From WHSW01 sp963742205 (lineage in GTDB: Bacteria; Actinomycetota; Thermoleophilia; Solirubrobacterales; 70-9), in contig CAVUKZ010000002.1 in NCBI GenBank assembly GCA_963742205.1, positions 62,001 to 126,000 of the forward strand: a stretch of 64,000 bases of DNA. The letters are read 5' to 3'. The first letter of the stretch is position 1, and each line of letters begins with the position of its first letter. The notes beneath the pieces are model-generated. The model saw nothing but the letters and a program-made list of their open reading frames with translations, was not told where the DNA came from and ran no database searches. Both the position numbers and the translations under genes were made by a program. Positions 58,458 to 64,000 of the stretch are shown here, piece by piece.

Positions 58458-59014
58458 GCCCGCGCCCGATCGAGTTCCCGGTCACGGGCCTGAGCGACGG
58501 CGTCGTCACCCTGCGGCTGATGAGCGAGGCGGATGTCCCCGCGATCGTCGCCGCGGTGCAGGACCCCGAGATCCCCCGCTACACGCGAGTCCCGGAGGCC
58601 TACGGCGAGGAGGACGCCCGGCAGTGGCAGCGGATGGCGAGCACCGGCCTGAGCACCGGGAGCGAGCTCCCCACGCTGGTCGTCGACGCGACCGACGGAC
58701 GTCTGCTCGGCGCCGTCAGCCTGCACAACCTGGATCCCGAAAGCGGCCGCTGCTCGGCCGGATACTGGGTCACCGCGGAGGAACGCCGCCGTGGCGTCGC
58801 GAGACGGGCGCTCACCCTCCTCTGCCGCTACGCGTTCGACGAGCTGGACGTGAAGCGGGTTGAACTCTGGATCGAGCCGGGCAACGCGCCGTCGCTGCGC
58901 GTCGCCGAGGCCGCGGGGTTCGCGCGCGAGGGCCTACTGCGGTCGTTCATGCACGTCGGCGGCCGCCGCCGGGACATGCTGATGTACTCGCTCTTGCCGG
59001 TCGACCTCGGGTGA
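58454..59014 (+). CDS. GNAT acetyltransferase (RimJ/RimL type)
   Basis: 186 aa. GNAT core with VTLRLMSEADVPAIV, the acetyl-CoA-binding EERRRGVARRALTLLCRYAF (about residues 109-128) and RVELWIEPGNAPSLRVAEAAGF (about 135-156). N-terminal amino or small-molecule acetylation is possible; substrate unknown. Coupled to carH by ATGA overlap, so it may be light-regulated with it. Confidence 0.85.
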   Translation: MSPRPIEFPVTGLSDGVVTLRLMSEADVPAIVAAVQDPEIPRYTRVPEAYGEEDARQWQRMASTGLSTGSELPTLVVDATDGRLLGAVSLHNLDPESGRCSAGYWVTAEERRRGVARRALTLLCRYAFDELDVKRVELWIEPGNAPSLRVAEAAGFAREGLLRSFMHVGGRRRDMLMYSLLPVDLG

Positions 59015-59038
59015 GGCTCGACTCGCGGCAACCGGCGC

Positions 59039-59044
59039 TACCCT
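59039..59044 (+). promoter_or_regulatory. -10 box TACCCT, leaderless GTG at 59050
   Basis: TACCCT five bases before the GTG; the closest spacing in this set, so the least certain. Confidence 0.4.
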
Positions 59045-59049
59045 CAACC

Positions 59050-59673
59050 GTGTCCGAGCATGGCTGCGCCTCGTTCGCACAACCCGCCACCCGCCCTTCG
59101 CCCGTGAGCCCCGAGCTGAACGGCGACCGCACCGCATGGCTGCGCTGCTATCGGTGCTGGTCGACCCGGCTCGAGGCCCAGGTGCACTACGACGCGATCA
59201 TCCGCGTCGACCCCGACTCCGGCGAGACCGCGGAGCGGGTCGAAGAGGTCCAGGAGGCGGTCGTCCAATGCCTCGACTGCATGCACGACCAGCCGCACCT
59301 GTCGATCGAGGACGGCCGCGTCGTCCCGATCTCGGAGCGCTGGGAGCGGATGGTCGCCGGAACGCCGTGGGTCGCCTCGTGCACGGTCACCGTCGATCAG
59401 GACAACGTCGAGACCTGCTCCGGCCCCGAGGCCGCCGACAGCCTCACCTACGCGGCCTTCGGCGACCCGGGCACGCGCGAGTTCTTCACCCACGTGCGCT
59501 TCCACAAGCACGACGAGGAGCGAATCATCGTCCACCTGCTCGTGGAGCTCTACGCGCGTTCGGCCGAGGAGGCCACGGACGTGCTCGAGGACGCCTCGCG
59601 CGGGGTGCTCGAGCTGACCTCGCTGGCCGAGGAATCACGGCCGCCGGCACACGCGGCCGACGACGCCCACTGA
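59050..59673 (+). CDS. Uncharacterised protein with two Cys pairs
   Basis: 207 aa. CYRCW (about residues 32-36) and CLDCM (about 75-79) could bind one zinc. The C-half (REFFTHVRFHKHDEERIIVHLLVELYARSAEEATDVLE) looks like an alpha/beta fold. No family is recognised. GTG 59050 is favoured by a -10 box; GTG 59104 is the alternative. Its stop lies within a 14-bp palindrome shared with the next gene. Confidence 0.65.
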   Translation: MSEHGCASFAQPATRPSPVSPELNGDRTAWLRCYRCWSTRLEAQVHYDAIIRVDPDSGETAERVEEVQEAVVQCLDCMHDQPHLSIEDGRVVPISERWERMVAGTPWVASCTVTVDQDNVETCSGPEAADSLTYAAFGDPGTREFFTHVRFHKHDEERIIVHLLVELYARSAEEATDVLEDASRGVLELTSLAEESRPPAHAADDAH

Positions 59674-59679
59674 GGGCCC

Positions 59680-60324
59680 TCAGAGCCCCAGTCGCGTTCG
59701 CACGCCCGGGTCGGCGAGCGACCCGAACAGCTCGTGGGCTTCGTGGAGCTCCACCTCGTCGAGGGACGGGACGCCGATCACCGTGAGCCCCGCGGCCCGC
59801 GCCGCGGCCACGCCCGTGGGCGAGTCCTCGAAGACGACGATCTCGGGCGACGGGACGAGGCCGAGCTGGTCGCAGGCGGCCAGGTAGGCGTCGGGCGCCG
59901 GCTTGGGAGCCGGCACGTCGTGACCGCTGACGACCGCCTCGAAGCCGTCGAGCCCGCCCAGCTCGAGCGCGCGCTTGATGAACGAGAGCGGCGAGTTCGA
60001 GACGACCCCCGTGCGCACCCCGCGCTCGTGGAGGGTGGTCACCAGCTCCACGGCACCGGGCATCGGCTTCACGCCGCGCTCGAGCTCCTCGACGACCAGC
60101 GCGTCGAGCTCGATGATCAGCGCCGCCTCGGTGCCCTCCTCGCCGAGCTGGCGAGCGAGCGTCCGGCCGGCGATCTGGGCCGACGTGCCGACCAGCTCCA
60201 GCTTGTGCTCCAGGGTGAACTCGAGCCCGCGCCGGCGGAAGAGGTGCTCCTCCCCCTTGCTCCAGACCACCTCCGTGTCGAGCAGCAGCCCGTCGTTGTC
60301 GAAGATCACCGCCGGAGGTCTCAT
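59680..60324 (-). CDS. HAD-family phosphatase (beta-phosphoglucomutase-like)
   Basis: 214 aa. Nucleophile motif FDNDGLLLDTE (D9 and D11), cap helices, then SNS motif II (VVSNSPLSF), Lys in KPAPDAY and EDSPTGVAAA acid motif III. Likely hydrolyses a phosphorylated sugar or nucleotide monophosphate; substrate unknown. ATG lies nine bases after a TAGGAT -10 box. Confidence 0.88.
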   Translation of the reverse strand: MRPPAVIFDNDGLLLDTEVVWSKGEEHLFRRRGLEFTLEHKLELVGTSAQIAGRTLARQLGEEGTEAALIIELDALVVEELERGVKPMPGAVELVTTLHERGVRTGVVSNSPLSFIKRALELGGLDGFEAVVSGHDVPAPKPAPDAYLAACDQLGLVPSPEIVVFEDSPTGVAAARAAGLTVIGVPSLDEVELHEAHELFGSLADPGVRTRLGL

Positions 60325-60333
60325 GACCGGGCG

Positions 60334-60339
60334 ATCCTA
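60334..60339 (-). promoter_or_regulatory. -10 box TAGGAT, leaderless HAD gene start
   Basis: TAGGAT on the minus strand, nine bases before the ATG at 60324. Confidence 0.5.
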
Positions 60340-60359
60340 GAGACGACGGCGGCGAGGGC

Positions 60360-60365
60360 TAGCGT
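60360..60365 (+). promoter_or_regulatory. -10 box TAGCGT, leaderless GTG at 60372
   Basis: TAGCGT six bases before the GTG of the heparinase-like gene. Confidence 0.45.
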
Positions 60366-60371
60366 TGGCGC

Positions 60372-62213
60372 GTGGACGCGGGCTTGGTCATCACCGAGCG
60401 CGGACAGCATCTCGTACACCTGCTGGTCGCCGCCCTGCTCGCAGGGATCCTGCTGGCGGCATCGGCCGTCGGCGGTGGCGATGACCAGGGCCCGGACGAT
60501 CGCTGGCTCTCGCTGAGCGGCGCCGCGGCACTCGCGGCCGCACCGTGCCCGTCCGACACCAGCGTCGCGTTGCCGACCGTGAGCCCGGCCCGCATCGAGG
60601 CCGCCCGCGAGCGCCGCTTCTCGGTCTTCGGGCCAAAGCCGACGGAGCTCCCGGCGCCGATCGACTGGCACACCGATCCGCTCGACGCCGAGCGCTACCG
60701 GCAGAACCTGCAAAAGCTCCGCTTCCTCGTCCCGCTGCTCTCGAGCTACGCCGCCACCGGCAACACGGAGGACCTCGACGAGGCCGCCGGCGTGGCCCTC
60801 GACTGGGTGGACCAGAACCCGTTCGGCGATCCCGACACGCCCGAGGAGGCGTGGACGGACAAGGTGACCGGCGACCGGACCCCGTACGTCGCCTACGTGC
60901 TGCGCGCCGCGTCGTGCGAGGGGCTGCTGACGCCCGCGGCGAAGCGCACGCTGCTCGCCTCGCTGCTCCAGCACGGCGAGGTGCTGGCCTCCAAGCGGAA
61001 CTACACCCGCGACAACCATGGCCTGTTCGCCGACCTGGGCCTGGCCCGGCTGACGGCGTTCGTGCCCTTCGCCGACGAGGCCGAACGGTGGCGGGCGCTC
61101 GCCCGCGAGCGGTTTGAGACCACCCTGCGGCGTCGGCTGTCGCAGGGCGTCTGGCTCGAGCATTCCTCGGCCTACCAGTTCCTCGCCATCCGCCCGCTGG
61201 ACTCGCTGCTCGCCGTCCTCGGCCCCGACCCCGAGCTCACCGACCTGCGCGACGAGATGCGCTCGGCCGCCGCCTGGTTCGTCAAGCCCGACGGCGAGAT
61301 GACCCAGTTCGGCGACTCCAACCTCGAGCCGGTGCCCGATTGGGCGCAGGGCCAGGCGGCGGGCACGAGGGCCTACTTCGGCGCCGGCTTCGCCTTCGTG
61401 CGCGAACCGGGGCCCGCGGGCGACCTCGGCTACCTCGCGGTCACCGACGGCTTCCACAACCTGACCCACAAGCACGCCGACGAGCTCAGCTTCGAGCTCT
61501 TCGACCACGGCGCGAGCATCGTCAGCGACACCGGCCTCTACCACAAGGATCCAGGCGAGATCCGCGACTACGTCCTCTCGAACCGCGCCCACAGCGGGCT
61601 GGTCGTCGACGGGCTCGACCTGCCGATCGCCGACGGGTCACTCGCGTACGGGTCGGGGTTGACGGCCGCCGGCGAGGGCGACGGTTGGTACGCGATCGAG
61701 GGGCGCAACCCGCTCCTGCGCGGCCAGGGCGTGGCCCACACGAGGCTCTTCCTCTACCGGCCGGGGGTGGCGCTGGTGATCGTCGACCGCCTGCGCTCGG
61801 ATACGACCCACACCTACACGCGCTACCTGCAGCTGCACCCGGACGTCGAGCTCGGCGACCGCGACGAGGTTGGGATCCAGATCAACGCTCCCGGCTTCGC
61901 GGGCGCCGTTTACGACGCGCCGGGCGACAACCCGGCGACGAGGACGCAGACACGGGGGCAGCACCATCCCCTTCAAGGGCTGAGCTCGCCGAGCTTCCGC
62001 GAGTTCGTGCCCCGCTGGACGCTCGCCTTCGCCGACACGGGGTCGTCCGAGGTCCGAGCGCTGACGATCGCGCTCGATCAGAGCGCGCTACGGGCGACGT
62101 CGGCCCACGCGAGCGGCCCGCGCACGACCGTCGAGCTCACCGACGCGGAGGGCCGCGACTCGGAGCTCGAGGTCGTGCGCGAGCGGCGCCGGCTGTCGAT
62201 TACCGCCGGCTGA
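60372..62213 (+). CDS. Exported heparinase II/III-family polysaccharide lyase-like protein
   Basis: 613 aa. An N-terminal hydrophobic anchor (LLVAALLAGILLAASAV), an alpha/alpha toroid (about 70-330) with the diagnostic NYTRDNHGLFADLGLARL and EHSSAYQF, then the beta-sandwich heparinase II/III domain with NLTHKHADELSFELFDHGASIVSDTG, whose His, Tyr and Asp suit beta-elimination. Likely degrades an acidic polysaccharide outside the cell; the substrate cannot be inferred. No polysaccharide utilisation neighbours are present. GTG lies six bases after TAGCGT. Confidence 0.83.
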   Translation: MDAGLVITERGQHLVHLLVAALLAGILLAASAVGGGDDQGPDDRWLSLSGAAALAAAPCPSDTSVALPTVSPARIEAARERRFSVFGPKPTELPAPIDWHTDPLDAERYRQNLQKLRFLVPLLSSYAATGNTEDLDEAAGVALDWVDQNPFGDPDTPEEAWTDKVTGDRTPYVAYVLRAASCEGLLTPAAKRTLLASLLQHGEVLASKRNYTRDNHGLFADLGLARLTAFVPFADEAERWRALARERFETTLRRRLSQGVWLEHSSAYQFLAIRPLDSLLAVLGPDPELTDLRDEMRSAAAWFVKPDGEMTQFGDSNLEPVPDWAQGQAAGTRAYFGAGFAFVREPGPAGDLGYLAVTDGFHNLTHKHADELSFELFDHGASIVSDTGLYHKDPGEIRDYVLSNRAHSGLVVDGLDLPIADGSLAYGSGLTAAGEGDGWYAIEGRNPLLRGQGVAHTRLFLYRPGVALVIVDRLRSDTTHTYTRYLQLHPDVELGDRDEVGIQINAPGFAGAVYDAPGDNPATRTQTRGQHHPLQGLSSPSFREFVPRWTLAFADTGSSEVRALTIALDQSALRATSAHASGPRTTVELTDAEGRDSELEVVRERRRLSITAG

Positions 62214-62225
62214 GCGTCGCGTCGA

Positions 62226-62597
62226 TCACTCGTCGACGGGCGCCGCGAGGACGTTGCCGTTCGAGGCATCGACCTTGACATCGTGCGAGCCGACGTCGAC
62301 GTTGAACACCAGGTGCCCCTGGTAGTCCTCGAGGTCGACCTCGTTCAGCGGGCCGGTGGCCGCCGTCTGGGCCGCCTTGATCGCCTCGGCCTCGGTGATC
62401 TTGGCCTGCGACAGCAGATCGGCGCCGTCGTCCAGACGGGAGCCGCTCGCGTCCGGGGCGTGGATCGCCTCGTTCTCGGCCGACGGGGAGGACGGCTCCT
62501 GGCCGCCCTGCGACGAGCTGCTCGCGTTCGCGATGCTGGCGCCGCCGATGGCGACGGCTCCGACGACGCCGAGCGTTGCGAGAGTGCGCTTGTTCAT
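62226..62597 (-). CDS. Exported PepSY-domain protein
   Basis: 123 aa. Signal peptide about residues 1-28, a Ser/Gln-rich linker, then a PepSY domain with ITEAEAIKAAQTAATGPLNEVDLEDYQGHLVFNVDVGSHDVKVDASNGNVL. These small domains often inhibit peptidases or sit near the cell wall. AAAGGAG thirteen bases before the ATG supports the start at 62597. Confidence 0.8.
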   Translation of the reverse strand: MNKRTLATLGVVGAVAIGGASIANASSSSQGGQEPSSPSAENEAIHAPDASGSRLDDGADLLSQAKITEAEAIKAAQTAATGPLNEVDLEDYQGHLVFNVDVGSHDVKVDASNGNVLAAPVDE

Positions 62598-62672
62598 CGT
62601 GTGCTCCTTTGAGTTGGTTTGCACGGTGCGAGCAACCCTCGCGAGCGCCGATGGAATGGCGATGAACCGGGC

Positions 62673-63149
62673 TTAAGGATTCGATGAAAGCCGGGCGAGA
62701 CGCCGGTGGCGGTGGTGAAACAGCGCGCCGACGATGGCCGCCGCGAGGCGCTCGGCGCCCGGAATCCAGGCGATCGCGGGCCGCAGCTCGAAGCCCAGCG
62801 CGTCCGTGACCCGGCATGAGCCCGCCCCCTCGGGCTCGACCACGCGCTCGTGCTGCCAGACGCGGAAGGCGAGCGTGCTCGAGCGTTCGAGAAACCGACG
62901 GCCCGGCTCCAGCTCGGCGAGGCAGAGGTCGTCGTAGTCCACCGGGAGCAGGCCACCGAGCAGGATCCAGCTCCGCCCGAGCGGCACTCCCACCTCGACG
63001 TCGTCGACGGTCCTGCCGCGCAGCCCGGGCGGCATCGTCATCCGCAGGATCGGCGCCAGCTCGGCGTTGATCCCCTCCTCGGTCACCGCTCGCGCCCACA
63101 CCTGCGCCGCCGGCATCGCCACGACCGAGCTTCGCCTCACCGAGCGCAC
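62673..63149 (-). CDS. SRPBCC-type small ligand-binding protein
   Basis: 158 aa. A START-like helix-grip pattern: VVAMPAAQVWARAVTEEGIN, GVPLGRSWILLGGLLPVDYDDL, then STLAFRVWQHERVVEPEGAG and the long C-terminal helix. Lipid or polyketide binding is the usual theme, with no known partner here. The GTG faces a TATACG-like box shared with the divergent LLM gene promoter. Confidence 0.74.
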   Translation of the reverse strand: MRSVRRSSVVAMPAAQVWARAVTEEGINAELAPILRMTMPPGLRGRTVDDVEVGVPLGRSWILLGGLLPVDYDDLCLAELEPGRRFLERSSTLAFRVWQHERVVEPEGAGSCRVTDALGFELRPAIAWIPGAERLAAAIVGALFHHRHRRLARLSSNP

Positions 63150-63174
63150 CGGCGGATTCGTATATCAATCCCCC

Positions 63175-64000
63175 GTGGCCGGGATCAGCGCCTTCATCTC
63201 GCCGGGCCGTTCGCTCGACCGCGCGCTGGACCGGGTAGCGCTCGCCGACCGGCTCGGCTACGACGCCGCGTACACCACCCACATCGCCGGTCGCGACTCG
63301 CTGACGACGCTGATGGCGTACGCGGGCGTCACCGAGCGGATCAGGCTGGGCACCGGTGTGGTGCCGATCTTCTCCCGCACCCCGGCCACCATGGCGCAGA
63401 CGGCGGCCACGATCGACGAGCACTCGGGCGGGCGGATGGTCCTGGGCCTGGGGGTCTCGCACCGGGTCACGGTCGAGAACTGGCACGGGGCGACGATCGA
63501 CAAGCCCGTGACCCAGATGCGCGAGTACGTCGCCGCGGTGCGAGCGATCCTCCGCGGTGAGACGCCGCCGGACTCCGAGCGCTTTCCCACGAAGTTCGCG
63601 TTCATGGGCTACGCAGCGCGGGCCGACCTGCCGATCTACGTCGCGGCTCTCTCGCCGAACATGATCCGGCTGGCGGGCGAGCTCGCCGACGGGGTGATGC
63701 TGTGGCTCTGCTGTCCGGCCTACATCCGCGACACGGTCATGCCGGCGCTTCGGGCGGGGTTTGAACGGGCCGGGCGCAACGGGGACGGCTTCGACGTCGT
63801 CGCGGCGGTACCCGTCGCCCTCACCGACGACCCCGAGGCCGCCCGGGCGACCCTGCGCCAGGACCTGATCCCGTACGCCTCGCTGCCGTTCTACCGCGCG
63901 ATGCTCGAGGCATCCGGCTTCGCCGACGAGATCGCCGCCTTCGACGAGGGCATGGCGGCCGGCGACCTCGACCGGGCGAAGGCGGGGCTCTCGGACCGGA
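63175..64000 (+). CDS. LLM-class (F420-type) oxidoreductase, 3' end outside window
   Basis: 275 codons are visible and remain open at the right edge. A TIM barrel of the bacterial-luciferase-like family: ADRLGYDAAYTTHIAGRDS, TGVVPIFSRTPATMAQTAAT, GLGVSHR and PIYVAALSPNMIRLAGELADGVMLW, the usual F420-binding and active-site sheets. Most actinobacterial members of this type use F420H2, which matches the F420 genes in this window. The GTG follows a TATATCAAT stretch by about 6-11 bases. Substrate unknown. Confidence 0.87.
   Translation, partial: MAGISAFISPGRSLDRALDRVALADRLGYDAAYTTHIAGRDSLTTLMAYAGVTERIRLGTGVVPIFSRTPATMAQTAATIDEHSGGRMVLGLGVSHRVTVENWHGATIDKPVTQMREYVAAVRAILRGETPPDSERFPTKFAFMGYAARADLPIYVAALSPNMIRLAGELADGVMLWLCCPAYIRDTVMPALRAGFERAGRNGDGFDVVAAVPVALTDDPEAARATLRQDLIPYASLPFYRAMLEASGFADEIAAFDEGMAAGDLDRAKAGLSDR

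Overview
The window is about 70% GC by eye and gene-dense, with short intergenic gaps, many stop/start overlaps and many GTG or TTG starts. A complete coenzyme F420 gene set, a MeaA-type ethylmalonyl-CoA mutase, crotonyl-CoA reductase, DivIVA, DUF3224 and decapeptide-repeat surface proteins point to Actinomycetota. The best guess is class Thermoleophilia (Solirubrobacterales-like); this is inference from gene content, not a phylogeny. There is no prophage, IS element, CRISPR array or rRNA operon.

Layout. 1-5.9 kb: a partial DUF2252 gene, three tRNA genes (Trp, Leu-TAG, Leu-CAA), a repeat-rich surface protein, an SRAP protein, a LAGLIDADG/HTH protein touching tRNA-Leu, and a membrane M28 peptidase. 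5.9-21.7 kb: acyl-CoA and ketone-body metabolism (acetoacetyl-CoA synthetase, two carboxyltransferase subunits, 3-hydroxyacyl-CoA dehydrogenase, HMG-CoA lyase, hot-dog thioesterase, SDR), with a diguanylate cyclase, an MTA/SAH-deaminase-like amidohydrolase, a purine nucleoside phosphorylase and DivIVA. 21.7-30.3 kb: coenzyme F420 (npdG-cofD-cofC-cofE, then fbiC), with cupins, an alcohol dehydrogenase and a cNMP-binding protein between. 30.3-35.2 kb: aquaporin, pyrophosphatase, an orphan NMT1-type binding protein and a GGDEF-EAL-GAF protein. 35.2-39.6 kb: a tightly overlapped metal operon (multicopper oxidase, ZIP, MntR-like repressor, NRAMP) with a palindromic operator candidate. 39.7-50.3 kb: YgfZ, a coiled-coil putative nuclease, LOG protein, PLD protein, DUF3224-MarR, crotonyl-CoA reductase, LysR, ClpS and an MBL hydrolase. 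50.3-54.4 kb: ethylmalonyl-CoA mutase and a broken secreted metallopeptidase. 54.4-59 kb: a CarH/LitR-type B12 photoreceptor divergent from an SDR, FAD oxidoreductase and DUF1365 operon. 59-64 kb: HAD, heparinase-like, PepSY and SRPBCC proteins and a partial F420-type LLM oxidoreductase.

How they fit together. Crotonyl-CoA reductase and ethylmalonyl-CoA mutase are two diagnostic enzymes of the ethylmalonyl-CoA route for acetyl-CoA assimilation; the 3-hydroxyacyl-CoA dehydrogenase, acetoacetyl-CoA synthetase, HMG-CoA lyase and carboxyltransferases can feed it. F420 synthesis, F420 reduction by NADPH and an LLM consumer are all present. CarH itself needs adenosylcobalamin, as does the mutase.

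Two features run through the whole window. At least 22 start codons lie 5-11 nt downstream of a TANNNT- or GATANT-type -10 hexamer with no room for a Shine-Dalgarno site, which suggests widespread leaderless transcription. In addition, 13 otherwise conserved genes are interrupted by small indels, mostly apparent +1 insertions; these look more like consensus errors than gene decay, but this cannot be decided from the sequence alone. Interrupted genes are typed as pseudogene below, with the inferred intact product.
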